Below are positions 36,703-45,712 of a stretch of DNA of 64,000 bases, one piece after another (position 1 is the stretch's first letter; each line of letters starts with the position of its first letter). The translations under genes were made by a program, and so were the position numbers. The notes under the pieces are model-generated. The model was not told where the DNA came from and made no database searches. It saw only the letters and a program-made list of their open reading frames with translations. Source of the stretch: Viridibacillus soli (GTDB lineage: Bacteria; Bacillota; Bacilli; Bacillales_A; Planococcaceae); assembly GCF_016612995.1 (NCBI RefSeq), contig NZ_JAEOAH010000009.1, forward strand, positions 16,316 to 80,315, in the 5' to 3' direction.

Positions 36703-37140
36703 ATGAATGCATACGAGGAGTATATGTTAGGAATTGTAAAGCCAATGCGTGAGGAGCTTATGAATGTGGGGTTTAAAGAGCTATTAACTCCTGATGAAGT
36801 AGCGGATCACGTACAAGAATCGAAAGGAACTACACTTGTTGTCATTAACTCTGTTTGTGGTTGTGCTGCAGGTTTGGCTCGTCCTGCAGTTGCGGCGGCT
36901 CTTGCAGCGACTGGCAATAAACCAGATCATTTAGTGACTGTGTTTGCTGGACAAGATAAGGAAGCGACTGCTCAAATGCGTGGTTATTTTGAGGAAGTAT
37001 TACCAAGTTCACCTTCGATTGCTCTTTTAAAAGACGGTCAATTAGCTTACTTTATTCCACGTGAACAAATTGAAGGATTTGCAATGGAGCAGGTCCGTGA
37101 TCATTTAGCAGGCGTTTTAGATCAAGTATGCACGAAATAA
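36703..37140 (+). CDS. brxA: Bacilliredoxin, BrxA/BrxB family
   Basis: 145-aa thioredoxin-fold protein that removes bacillithiol from mixed disulfides on proteins. The active site is Cys52-Gly-Cys54 in NSVCGCAAG. Length and sequence fit YphP/YqiW. Its stop overlaps the methyltransferase gene by 13 bp, indicating translational coupling. Choice between BrxA and BrxB is uncertain; the neighbour ypiP favours BrxA (YphP). Confidence 0.85.
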   Translation: MNAYEEYMLGIVKPMREELMNVGFKELLTPDEVADHVQESKGTTLVVINSVCGCAAGLARPAVAAALAATGNKPDHLVTVFAGQDKEATAQMRGYFEEVLPSSPSIALLKDGQLAYFIPREQIEGFAMEQVRDHLAGVLDQVCTK

Positions 37141-37919
37141 CAACAATAGTTACAACTGCAGCAAGACCGGATGCGTTGTCTAAGAAACTTGCCGAACAAG
37201 CATGTGACGCTTTAAATGTACATTTTGTTGAGCGGAAAAAGCGCGGGGTTGCAAAAATGGCAGCATTTCATAATGCGAACGTTATTGTCGCAGGAAAAAA
37301 TCGTTATGAATATTATAAATTAGGGGCAGATGCTCCTTTCTTTTTCCATCCTAGCTCTGCAGCGTTTCGTTTGAAGCGTGCAGCAAGAGGGGAAATAGAT
37401 ACGTTTTTAGCTGCATGCCAGTTGAACGAGGGAGATACCTTTCTAGATTGTACATTAGGCATGGCGACAGATAGTATGATGGCGGCCTTTGCTGTCGGTG
37501 AATCGGGTAAAGTCATTGGCTGTGAGGGCAATGCCAATGTTGCTTTCATTGTAAGTGAGGGGATGAAGCGCTATGATATTACGAATTTACCGCTTCTTTC
37601 TTGTATGGAACAGATTGAGGTCGTGCATTCAGTGGCGCTCGATTATTTGAAACTACAGCCAGACAATAGTTTTGATGTGGTGTATATGGATCCCATGTTC
37701 GAAGAAACAATTGAGGAGTCGACTAACTTTCAACCGCTCCGACAAGCGGGACTCCATGAAGGCTTGTCTGATGAATGGATGGAACAAGCAAAACGCGTTG
37801 CAAAAAAGCGGATCGTTTTAAAAGCGCATTTCAAATCCGATTTATTTGAGCGCTATGGCTTTATCCATGATGTTCGTCTATCATCGAAATTCCACTATGG
37901 AGTATTAGAACTAACATAA
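37128..37919 (+). CDS. ypiP: Class I SAM-dependent methyltransferase, YpiP-like
   Basis: 263 aa. SAM-binding motif I is FLDCTLGMATDSMMA (about 101-115) and motif IV is VVYMDPMFEET (about 182-192), an N-methyltransferase-like DPMF sequence. The family is related to RsmJ-type rRNA methyltransferases, but its own target is not established. It overlaps brxA by 13 bp and ends at a strong terminator. Confidence 0.8.
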   Translation: MHEITTIVTTAARPDALSKKLAEQACDALNVHFVERKKRGVAKMAAFHNANVIVAGKNRYEYYKLGADAPFFFHPSSAAFRLKRAARGEIDTFLAACQLNEGDTFLDCTLGMATDSMMAAFAVGESGKVIGCEGNANVAFIVSEGMKRYDITNLPLLSCMEQIEVVHSVALDYLKLQPDNSFDVVYMDPMFEETIEESTNFQPLRQAGLHEGLSDEWMEQAKRVAKKRIVLKAHFKSDLFERYGFIHDVRLSSKFHYGVLELT

Positions 37920-37921
37920 AA

Positions 37922-37966
37922 TAAAGCTGATGTTCACCGATTTTTTCGGTGAATATCAGCTTTTTT
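37922..37966 (+). terminator. Terminator of the brxA-ypiP operon
   Basis: AAGCTGATgTTCACCGA / TCGGTGAATATCAGCTT stem and TTTTTT. Confidence 0.9.
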
Positions 37967-38039
37967 ATTCATTTTGAATTCTAAAAACTACCTATATATC
38001 ATGATTTAATTCAAGAGAATTTTTAATTGTTATATACTA

Positions 38040-38067
38040 AATTCCTATTAAATACTAAAATGGAATT
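38040..38067. promoter_or_regulatory. Palindrome upstream of the RRNPP regulator
   Basis: AATTCC-N16-GGAATT, about 105 bp before the regulator start, in an otherwise unstructured leader. Candidate operator for autoregulation; no experimental basis. Confidence 0.35.
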
Positions 38068-38173
38068 AGGGAACAGCACTAAAATACTCTCTTTTGGTAT
38101 ATATTACGTCTTATTTCAAAAAACAATAATTCCTATGAAATGACTAAATCATTGTGAAGTGGGGGAGAAAGAT

Positions 38174-39442
38174 TTGAAACTAGGCAATAGAATTAAAAGA
38201 ATTAGACTTTTAAAAGGTTTAAAGCAGGCGGATATTTGTCACGGAATCATCTCGCCAACCCATTATAGCAATATTGAGAATTGCAGATATACCCCTTCTA
38301 TTGATACACTCAAGTTACTTGCTAGTAGACTTGATGTGCCGGAAACATATTTTCAAAATGTTTATGAGGACACAAGTGAAATGCAAGATCTCTTATCTAC
38401 ACTGGAATTTAAAATTGAAAAGGAGCGTGTTGAAGAGGTCCAGGAATATTTGGACTCACATCAAAATCAATTACAATACATACCTTCCATCCGACAAGAA
38501 TATTACTTTTTGTTACTTAAGTTTTTGGCGCTGGTGAAGATTGAGCGGGATGATCAAGCGATTAAATTATATGAAAATGAGATTGCAATGGTAGAGATAG
38601 ATGAATCACAATTATTTGTATCAACAAGACATCAATATCTATATGTTACCGCAGTTTATCATTACTATGTTGGAGATTATAAGATAAGTGGAGAAGCGTT
38701 TAAAAGAATATTATTGATGAATGAAGATCCTTTATTTAAAGCGAAAATATCATTTAATATTGCAACAACTCACTATTATTTATGTCAATTTGAACGTGCA
38801 TCTAAATATGCAATTGAAGCAAAGGACATATATTTGATGCTACATGAATGGGAGAAAGTTGGAGATTGTTATAACTTGATTGCATTATTGTGTAGAGAAA
38901 TGAATGAGTTTGATGAAGCGGAAAAATATATTCAAAAAGGTTTTACTATTATTTTCAATGAATCTCATTATTTAAAGGCAATACTACATCATAACTATGC
39001 TTTAATTCTATTAGATAAAAAACATTATGAAGAAGCTTTTGAACAGATAGAGTATGCAATTGAATTCAAAAAGAATGTAAGTCATGCAGATATGTTTGTA
39101 TCCTTAAATCTTAGGTTAGAATTATTACTAAAAATGGAAAGTCTAAGTTCAATTAAAAATGAAATGGCTATAGTAAAATCAAATATACGTACAAAAAATA
39201 ATGAAGGCAATTATTCTTTGGTAGCTTCTTTAATTGAATTTAAATTAGAGCACTTCAAACAATATGAAGAGCTAATCACTACAAGTATTGAGATATTTAA
39301 AGAACATATTGATTTGAAACAAATGAAAATAGCAACGGAGCATTATGCAAATTATTTAGCAATGAATAAAAAATATAAAAAAGCATTTGAAATGCAGGTT
39401 CTCTGCACCAAATGTTTAAAAAAGTATAAGGGAGAGATTTAA
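38174..39442 (+). CDS. RRNPP-type quorum-sensing regulator (HTH plus TPR)
   Basis: 422-aa cytosolic transcription regulator. Residues 2-60 form an Xre-type HTH (LGNRIKRIRLLKGLKQADIC, then ISPTHYSNIE). From about 70 to the end there are at least five tetratricopeptide-like repeats (YNLIALLCREMNEFDEAEKY; HHNYALILLDKKHYEEAFEQ). This is the domain plan of NprR/PlcR/AimR-type receptors that bind a re-imported signalling peptide. TTG 38174 has GGGGGAG upstream. A pro-peptide gene begins 1 nt after its stop, the classical receptor-signal cassette. Confidence 0.85.
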   Translation: MKLGNRIKRIRLLKGLKQADICHGIISPTHYSNIENCRYTPSIDTLKLLASRLDVPETYFQNVYEDTSEMQDLLSTLEFKIEKERVEEVQEYLDSHQNQLQYIPSIRQEYYFLLLKFLALVKIERDDQAIKLYENEIAMVEIDESQLFVSTRHQYLYVTAVYHYYVGDYKISGEAFKRILLMNEDPLFKAKISFNIATTHYYLCQFERASKYAIEAKDIYLMLHEWEKVGDCYNLIALLCREMNEFDEAEKYIQKGFTIIFNESHYLKAILHHNYALILLDKKHYEEAFEQIEYAIEFKKNVSHADMFVSLNLRLELLLKMESLSSIKNEMAIVKSNIRTKNNEGNYSLVASLIEFKLEHFKQYEELITTSIEIFKEHIDLKQMKIATEHYANYLAMNKKYKKAFEMQVLCTKCLKKYKGEI

Positions 39443-39443
39443 T

Positions 39444-39572
39444 ATGAAAAAACTATCGTTTAAAATTATGGGACTATTATCATTTGCATTGTTTTTAGGT
39501 GCAATGATGTCTACTTATGCACAAGGAGAGACAGCTCGTTTGCACTTCATCACATTATTAAACAGTTTCTAA
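39444..39572 (+). CDS. Candidate signalling pro-peptide, 42 aa
   Basis: Starts 1 nt after the regulator stop, with GGGAGAGA inside the regulator's last codons. The N-terminus MKKLSFKIMGLL is basic then hydrophobic to residue 26 (STYA), a good Sec signal with likely cleavage after Ala26. The mature part would be QGETARLHFITLLNSF. As in NprX and PapR, the active autoinducer is probably the last 5-10 residues (around FITLLNSF), trimmed outside and imported by Opp. The peptide sequence does not match known ones that I recall. Confidence 0.75.
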   Translation: MKKLSFKIMGLLSFALFLGAMMSTYAQGETARLHFITLLNSF

Positions 39573-39580
39573 TTTGAAAA

Positions 39581-39615
39581 TCCGCCTTATTGTTTAGGCA
39601 GTAGGGCGGGAATTT
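39581..39615 (+). terminator. Terminator of the receptor-peptide operon
   Basis: Imperfect stem AAATcCGCC / GGGCGGGAATTT followed by T-rich sequence; weaker than others in the window, so partial read-through into the next gene is likely. Confidence 0.5.
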
Positions 39616-39646
39616 CTATATTTATTTGAAGGAAGTGAGCACGGCA

Positions 39647-40435
39647 ATGGTCAATGTATATATGTTTGAAGTGCAAAAAAATGGCCATAAAAGTAAGCCG
39701 ACTGTTGGAGTTGTCTTTGAAGGGAATGCACTTACAGATTCAGAAATGCAAGAAGTGGCAATGAAAACAGGACTTGCTCAAACTATTTTTATCATTAAGT
39801 CGAAAATAGCCGACATGAAGCTCCGATACTTTACACCGATGGAAGAAGTTAAAGCAAGTATAGATAGTACAATGGCAATTGTTCATGCTTTAGAAAAGTC
39901 TCCAATGTCCGAAAATAAAGAAGCCATTTCGGTTGAGACTAATGTTGGAATATTTCCTTTGCAGCTATATAAGCAAGTAAAAAAAGCGGAGAAATCAAAA
40001 CAAGTAGCTTCACATTCATTCAATGAATGTAAAAAAGCACCTTACCTGAATGGTGCAAGTCACGATTCAGTTTTACATGCATTGAATGGCTGTGCAGTAG
40101 AAGGCGTAAAAGAGCCATTACTTCCGATCCCGATGTGTAATGACAAAGCTCAGCCTATTGTGAATAAATCTATCTTTTATTTAAATTTGAAGGAGCAGGA
40201 AGTTGCTTCTAGCCTATTTGCATCATCATTTTTTCTTATAGCGGCTAATAATATTAATCGTTACAATAATGAGATGTTCAATGAAAAGCTTAATATTAAA
40301 GCGGTATGTCGACTAAAAAGAGAAAATATCTCAATTGTCCGCATCATAATGAATGCCCCCCACATTGCTAGTCCTATTGAAATAGAAGGAATGACATTTT
40401 ATTTAGGACAGCGTTTTATACCTATATCAATATAA
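39647..40435 (+). CDS. Degenerate PhzF-fold protein
   Basis: 262 aa. The N-terminal half follows the PhzF/diaminopimelate-epimerase-like pattern: FEGNALTDSEMQEVAM (25-40), TGLAQTIFII (41-50), RYFTPMEEV (60-68), then a helix where GHAT should be. The catalytic glutamate of the SET motif is Gln45, and the GHA motif is replaced by SIDST (71-75), so isomerase activity is unlikely. The C-terminal half (about 120-190) is weakly conserved and cysteine-containing. ATG 39647 has GGAAGTGAG upstream. It directly follows the quorum-sensing pair and may be its output or a modulator. Confidence 0.55.
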   Translation: MVNVYMFEVQKNGHKSKPTVGVVFEGNALTDSEMQEVAMKTGLAQTIFIIKSKIADMKLRYFTPMEEVKASIDSTMAIVHALEKSPMSENKEAISVETNVGIFPLQLYKQVKKAEKSKQVASHSFNECKKAPYLNGASHDSVLHALNGCAVEGVKEPLLPIPMCNDKAQPIVNKSIFYLNLKEQEVASSLFASSFFLIAANNINRYNNEMFNEKLNIKAVCRLKRENISIVRIIMNAPHIASPIEIEGMTFYLGQRFIPISI

Positions 40436-40439
40436 AAAA

Positions 40440-40472
40440 CACGAGTGCTTATTTTTGCACTCGTGTTTTTTG
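40440..40472 (+). terminator. Terminator of the PhzF-like gene
   Basis: ACACGAGTGC / GCACTCGTGT stem and TTTTTTGTT. Confidence 0.85.
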
Positions 40473-40497
40473 TTATAAATTCATTTGAAAATGAAAA

Positions 40498-40529
40498 ACC
40501 GCCTTGCTCATTAAGAGCAAGACGGCTTC
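40498..40529 (-). terminator. Terminator of the small hydrophobic peptide gene
   Basis: AAGCCGTCTTGCTC / GAGCAAGGCGGTT stem followed on the minus strand by TTTTTC. Confidence 0.8.
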
Positions 40530-40537
40530 TGAAAATA

Positions 40538-40612
40538 TTAGTCCGTGAAATTAAGAGAAGTTAAGTATGCTAATAAACATAAAAAACCAATACCAATAGC
40601 AATTGAAGACAT
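40538..40612 (-). CDS. Hydrophobic mini-protein, 24 aa
   Basis: A 24-residue peptide gene with a near-perfect ribosome site (AAAGGAGGG, 8 nt before ATG 40612) and its own terminator, too short for ORF calling. Residues 4-19 (IAIGIGFLCLLAYLTS) are a membrane helix, and the end is NFTD. Such genes encode type I toxins, small bacteriocins or membrane regulators. A palindrome lies upstream at 40651. It faces the PhzF-like gene and may be part of the quorum-sensing regulon. Confidence 0.65.
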   Translation of the reverse strand: MSSIAIGIGFLCLLAYLTSLNFTD

Positions 40613-40650
40613 AATTTTTGTCCCTCCTTTATTACAAAAAGCGAACATGT

Positions 40651-40678
40651 TTATTCATTAATATTGTACAATGAATAA
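40651..40678. promoter_or_regulatory. Operator-like palindrome before the 24-aa gene
   Basis: TTATTCAT-N12-ATGAATAA, 39-66 bp upstream of the small gene, overlapping where its promoter should be (TGTACAATA on the minus strand). Candidate regulator binding site. Confidence 0.45.
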
Positions 40679-41306
40679 AGTAAAAAATCTATACAATTCC
40701 ATATACATCAAGCATTTGTGAACAAATATGCACAAATACCCTCCTTTTTATTACAAGAGGAAACATATCAACCGCCTTGCTTGTTTATAATAGACGATCT
40801 AGAAGGAGTTTCACTTGGGATATTAAATATTTTTGTTATAAACACTAATAGTTCTTGTTCTAATTGGCTTTTCCCAAGAAATGTAGAAGAAATTGTTATA
40901 ATAAATTTTTTAGAGTTCCTTTTTTATAACCAACTGCTATTTTTAATCTCCATTAACTTACTGCTCTGAAATACTTTAATGAATACATCTTGGAGTGCAA
41001 CCTTATTATCTTAAGCATTTCTAAAAATATTATAACTGTGAATATAGATTTTCTGAGGGGAATCCGGAAATAACTTTTCAATTTCATTCTTTGCGGATTA
41101 TTCCATTTATTCATATACTGAAACCTTATTAACTACTAAAAAACCAAAATGAAGATAATTTGAATAGTTTGTATGTTCTTAATAGTATCTTTATTAAAGT
41201 ATTTTTTGTACAATTAAACTATGAAAGATGCAACTTTTACTTGTGAGATTCGTATATATAATACAGACATTGAAGATTTCAAAATGTTCGAAGGTAGGTG
41301 ATGATT
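40679..41306. other. AT-rich spacer upstream of ypjP
   Basis: Open frames occur (plus 40718-40969, minus about 40790-40945, plus 41221-41301 of 26 codons), but none has a recognised product. Only the last, MKDATFTCEIRIYN, ends at the ypjP ribosome site; it might be a leader peptide. No structure of note otherwise. Confidence 0.3.
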
Positions 41307-41909
41307 ATGCAAAAATGGATTCAAAAGTTCCTTGTTGCATCCGTAGCTGTAATTACATTAGGTGTGATTACACCTAGTCATGCGATTTGGGAAGGTATAT
41401 TAGATCATAATTCAAATGCGAAAGCACAATTTTCAGACAATCCAACTAGCCAACAAACGAAATACATAGAAACACAGTATGAAACGGTTATATCAACAGA
41501 AGATGAAACTTCTTTTGAGGATTATGCCTTTGCAGCTGCAAAAGAACAAGCCTATTTAAAATTTGGTTCACGTGTAGGCCCACAAATTAGTAGTGAGTTT
41601 GATGATGTTATTTTCCCTAAAATACAGGAAGCTATTGAAATGACAGTACAACGCCTTGATGACGAAACTACAAAATCATTAGGAATTACTGAAAATCCAA
41701 GTGGTAACTATGCGGAGAAAATTTTCCACGTATTCAACACAGCATCAGGACAAGATCTTATTCGCTTCCATGTGCGCACAGAAAATCGGCCGTTTGAAGG
41801 TTATTACTACAATTTCCACTACCACACATACGAAGACAACTTCACAGCACACAACAACTTAGGCGAAATTTACTGGTCAAAAAATACACCACCTAAATGG
41901 TTAAGTTAA
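41307..41909 (+). CDS. ypjP: YpjP-family exported protein
   Basis: 200 aa. A signal peptide (residues 4-25, MQKWIQKFLVASVAVITLG) is followed by an acidic linker and the conserved YpjP core (FAAAKEQAYLKFGSRVGP; FHYHTYEDNF; GEIYWSKNTPPKWLS). Cell-surface protein of unknown function. Position between ypiP and thyA/dfrA matches the B. subtilis order as I remember it. ATG 41307 has AGGTAGG 8 nt upstream; ATG 41301 is possible. Confidence 0.8.
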   Translation: MQKWIQKFLVASVAVITLGVITPSHAIWEGILDHNSNAKAQFSDNPTSQQTKYIETQYETVISTEDETSFEDYAFAAAKEQAYLKFGSRVGPQISSEFDDVIFPKIQEAIEMTVQRLDDETTKSLGITENPSGNYAEKIFHVFNTASGQDLIRFHVRTENRPFEGYYYNFHYHTYEDNFTAHNNLGEIYWSKNTPPKWLS

Positions 41910-42013
41910 CTGCTTGAACGGACCGTTAAGACTCGAGAAGGTGTAGATAACCTCGAGAGTCTGGCCGCTAAAGTTGGATATGCCCGTAAAACGCTGACGA
42001 CACCAGTTTAGCT

Positions 42014-42044
42014 AGATTCCCCTACACAAAAAAAGTGTAGGGGA
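42014..42044 (+). terminator. Terminator after ypjP
   Basis: TCCCCTACAC / GTGTAGGGGA stem with a T-run. Confidence 0.85.
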
Positions 42045-42655
42045 GTCTTTTTTTGTGTGAAAATGTACTGAATGTGCATGGAATCTTGTGATTTGAGCAT
42101 AGCAAATCTTCTTAAATGATATTGAGTGTAAAACCCAAAAATTAAATATGAATTTTAAAGAACCCTGGAATAATATCGGGAGTCTGAGAGCTAAGCCGCT
42201 TAAAGTACAATCTTTTATGATTGATCGCTCAACTATTATGACTCGAGCCTGAGCTTCTATGACTGGCGGCACAACTGTTATTACTCAAACCCAAGCTTCT
42301 ATGACTGAGCCTATTCTAACTCCAAAGTAGGTTTTTTATCGGAATAAATGAGCCTATTAATTTCTCCTATTTAAAAAAATGTCCTTTATGAGTGTGAAAT
42401 TTAATTATTGAAAAATGGCTACTTCCATAAAGTAAGGTAGCCTAAGTTTGCGGTGTCCTGCCGCAACGTGTGCATTACTGCCTCTAGCACAGGGGATTTG
42501 AAGTTGTATACTCATTTAATTCCTATTTAGCACAACTCTCCGACATCTAAAAAGTGCAGGGGAGCCTTTATTATTTGGGGAAATGATCTAATATGAGCGT
42601 AAAATCACGTTAAATGCAACTAAAACTCCAGATGCAAAGCTTACTATGCCTCACA
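42045..42655. other. Non-coding stretch with a 21-bp periodic repeat
   Basis: No gene is supported. It contains the tandem repeat at 42219-42302 and several short GC-richer pieces (AGTGCAGGGGAGCC near 42553). This is debris between ypjP and the broken native thyA. Confidence 0.35.
42219..42302. repeat. Four units of a 21-bp tandem repeat
   Basis: Consecutive 21-bp units start at 42219, 42240, 42261 and 42282, each ending in T-T/C-TAT (CTATTAT, GCTTCTAT, CTGTTAT, GCTTCTAT) and mostly starting GACT or similar. Units 2 and 4 are closest. The 21-bp period equals two helical turns, or seven codons. Confidence 0.55.
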
Positions 42656-42701
42656 ACATGAAATATCTGAATATTACCCAGGAAATATTCAGATATTTCA
42701 T
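42656..42701. repeat. Perfect 19-bp inverted repeat
   Basis: CATGAAATATCTGAATATT and its exact complement, separated by 8 nt. The stem is as long as the strongest terminators here but is AT-rich and lacks a clean T-run; it may be a terminator, or an IS/MITE end. No adjacent gene explains it. Confidence 0.5.
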
Positions 42702-42809
42702 GCTGGTTTTAATTTATTATTTCCACAGTCACTTGAACTATTTCCCCCTCGTTTTCAATTATTTTAGGTGACATATATGGTAAAGTTAATACTATATTTA
42801 AATTTCTAG

Positions 42810-43180
<371 letters not shown>

Positions 43181-43200
43181 AAATCAATCAGGAGTAGTAA

Positions 43201-43503
43201 TTGAACACTTTAAAAATGAGTTATGATCCAATGAATTGAATTACGCAAAAGATTGCAGAAGCCATAAGGGAAAATCCAAAATACAAATGGATTGAAAAAC
43301 ATGACCGATTACAAAGTCATTCGGAATATTCGGTATTAGATAATGAAAATCAATATAAGCTATGAAAAACTAACTATGCAGTAAGAAAAGTATTTTCTGA
43401 TATCGAGAAAGAATTAACAGTTAATAAAACTACTGGACTGCAATTAATTGTACGTGATGTAAGCTGGACTGCAATTGCAAGGAAGCCCAATGTGATAGAA
43501 TAA
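43201..43503 (+). pseudogene. 100-codon unidentified frame with two TGA codons
   Basis: TTG 43201 (AGGAG at 43190-43194) opens a frame of 100 codons, broken only by TGA at codons 13 and 55, to TAA 43501. Between them the protein looks real and soluble (ITQKIAEAIRENPKYKWIEK; TNYAVRKVFSDIEKEL). TGA may replace TGG (Trp) at both sites, as also happened in the thyA relic just upstream. Product unknown. Confidence 0.45.
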
Positions 43504-43523
43504 AACATTATATTATGTTAACA

Positions 43524-43685
43524 TGGGTAGGAAAACGCGTGAGGAGCTTTTAAATAAAATTACAACGTTCTTAATAAAGGATTTGAAATACCAATATTCC
43601 TTAGATGAACTTAACAAATGAACATTGTTACGCTGAAAGATGATGAAATACTTGTTCTAAAAAAAGATTGGGTATATCCATTTTA
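43524..43685 (+). pseudogene. Remnants of a small gene
   Basis: ATG 43524 opens a 32-codon frame (MGRKTREELLNKITTF) ending in TGA. A second frame continues at 43620 for 22 codons to DWVYPF. Together they look like one decayed protein of about 55 residues. Family unknown. Confidence 0.3.
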
Positions 43686-43717
43686 AATTGTTGTATAATA
43701 GTAGAGCAAGGAGAGTG

Positions 43718-44704
43718 ATGAAAGGGATGACACATCCAGAAATAGCCTATTTGAATTTATTGCAACATATAATAGATAATGGTGTAAAAAGAGAAGATCG
43801 CACTGGTACAGGTACTCTAAGCGTATTTGGTTATCAAATGCGTTTTGACCTAAGTAAAGGATTTCCATTACTAACGACTAAGCGTGTACCTTTTAGATTG
43901 GTTGCAAGTGAATTACTATGGTTTATTAAAGGTGATACAAATATTCGATATCTTTTACAGAATAACAATCACATTTGGGATGAGTGGGCATTTAAGAAAT
44001 GGGTTGAATCTGATGAATATAAAGGACCGGATATGACTAATTTTGGTCTTCGCTGTATAGCTGACGAGAATTTTAATGAACTTTATCAAGCGGAGCTAAA
44101 ATCTTTCTGCCAACGTGTATTAGAAGATGATGACTTTGCTCGAAAATACGGGGAACTTGGAAATGTATATGGAAAGCAATGGAGAAATTGGACTGCTTCT
44201 AATGGTGAAAATATTGACCAACTTCAAGATGCGATTGAACAAATCAAAAATAATCCTGATTCTCGTCGTATCATTGTAAATGCATGGAACCCAGAAGATG
44301 TAATTGAGGCAGGTGGAAAAAAGAGTAAGGCTGCTTTACCGCCTTGTCATGTTATGTTCCAGTTTTACGTTGCTGATGGGAAATTGAGCTGTCAGTTAAT
44401 GCAAAGAAGTCTAGACACGCTACTTGGTTGCCCGTTCAATATTGCCAGTTATGCATTGTTAACGCATCTAATTGCACATGAGTGCGGTCTAGAGGTAGGA
44501 GAATTCATTCATAGTATTGGTGATGCTCATATCTATTCTAATCATATAGAACAAGTAAAAGAGCAACTTTCTCGTGAACCTAGAGAATTGCCTACGCTAA
44601 AAATTAATTCTGACAAGAAGTCGCTATTTGACATTGAACTAGAAGATTTAACAATTGAAGGTTATAACCCCCATCCGGCTATTAAGGCTCCGATTGCAGT
44701 ATAA
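43718..44704 (+). CDS. thyA: Thymidylate synthase (replacement copy, L. casei type)
   Basis: Converts dUMP and methylenetetrahydrofolate to dTMP and dihydrofolate. 328 aa, longer than the 264-aa E. coli type because of the 50-residue insert after WAFKKW ([10 protein letters not shown] through YGELGNVYG) known from L. casei. The catalytic cysteine is in [11 protein letters not shown] (Cys210); [13 protein letters not shown] and GDAHIYSNH are intact. A TATAAT at 43694-43699 gives it its own promoter. The start may be ATG 43718 or 43727; AAGGAGAG lies at 43708-43715. It compensates for the native thyA, whose relics flank it. Confidence 0.9.
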   Translation: MKGMTHPEIAYLNLLQHIIDNGVKREDRTGTGTLSVFGYQMRFDLSKGFPLLTTKRVPFRLVASELLWFIKGDTNIRYLLQNNNHIWDEWAFKKWVESDEYKGPDMTNFGLRCIADENFNELYQAELKSFCQRVLEDDDFARKYGELGNVYGKQWRNWTASNGENIDQLQDAIEQIKNNPDSRRIIVNAWNPEDVIEAGGKKSKAALPPCHVMFQFYVADGKLSCQLMQRSLDTLLGCPFNIASYALLTHLIAHECGLEVGEFIHSIGDAHIYSNHIEQVKEQLSREPRELPTLKINSDKKSLFDIELEDLTIEGYNPHPAIKAPIAV

Positions 44705-44835
44705 AAAAATTAAAAAAGCAATGCAACTAAGGATTACTTTGTAGGACCGACGCCAAAACTATAGACAAATAATAAAAGCATCTTTGATTAAATCGGGTAA
44801 ATTTACCTGAATTTAATTAGGAGGTGCTTTTTCTA

Positions 44836-45400
44836 TGGCAACAAGAGTGAGTTATCCAATTGAAAATTAAAGATTGAGATGCGATTATGAATTAATATAC
44901 GCCATAAAACATAAGTGGAAACGTGGATGCGTTGGTATAAAAACGGAGAAATACATCGGTTTGAACAACCTGTAGGTAAACAATATTCCTTTGGTAAAGG
45001 TCCTGAATATGAGAATGAACAAACAAAATTAAAAGTGGAAAATCGTTATTTAAAGCAACAGAATGAGGTCCTAAAAAAGTACGCAGAGTTGGAGAATTAG
45101 CTGTACAGTTAGTGGAGGTAATGAAAGAAATGATGCGTGTGAAGGATACATGTGCACACTTAGAGATTTTCAGAAATACAAGAGATCGAATAACCTTATT
45201 CAAAACTCAATTCGTTAGAAGCGAAACTTCAAATGTATTCGAGGTGCCGTCAAAAGAACGATGAAGGTGATGAGTATCAGTTTGCGAACAAACATTTTAC
45301 ATCAGAACGTCGCATTACGTATCTACATGATATTTATTATGAGCAGATGAGTGCACTCTCCCGTTGTTACGACGAGATAGAAGATGAAACACGCACCAAC
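44836..45400 (+). pseudogene. Decayed IS3-family element (OrfA and traces of OrfB)
   Basis: ATG 44836 (AGGAGGTG upstream) gives MATRVSYPIEN then a stop. Downstream the OrfA frame resumes as TWMRWYKNGEIHRFEQPVGK, then ENRYLKQQNEVLKKYAELE to 45100. Beyond lie weakly recognisable OrfB pieces full of stops. No end repeats were identified. Confidence 0.7.
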
Positions 45401-45712
45401 AAACTTAATTAAATCTTTCAATAAACAGATTAAGAAATAGCAATCGAAAAGAGCAATTCCCCCGAAAAATCTGTAGAACGCTTAGTATAATCAGCGCTTC
45501 GCTACACGATGTCATCTAGGTTTCGATAAAACTCATGAATGTTCAAAACAAAAAAATAAAAGAACATCTACAAGAAAAGGAAACGCTCATTTACACAATA
45601 ATATTGACGGTCCTATACATAGAGCTCTAACTTATTGTAGGGATGAACAACATCCATATTATGAGGTATGAAGCATTCGAAAAATATAGATGGTAAGTAC
45701 GATGTACTAATT

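Noticed and set aside
38274..38537. 87-codon alternative frame inside the RRNPP regulator
   Set aside because: It overlaps the HTH-TPR gene in another frame and has no start context.
40718..40969. 83-codon plus-strand frame upstream of ypjP
   Set aside because: No ribosome site and a competing minus-strand frame; nothing recognised in either.
42012..42272. Minus-strand 86-codon frame
   Set aside because: It runs through the ypjP terminator and the 21-bp repeat; the periodic sequence makes an accidental frame likely.
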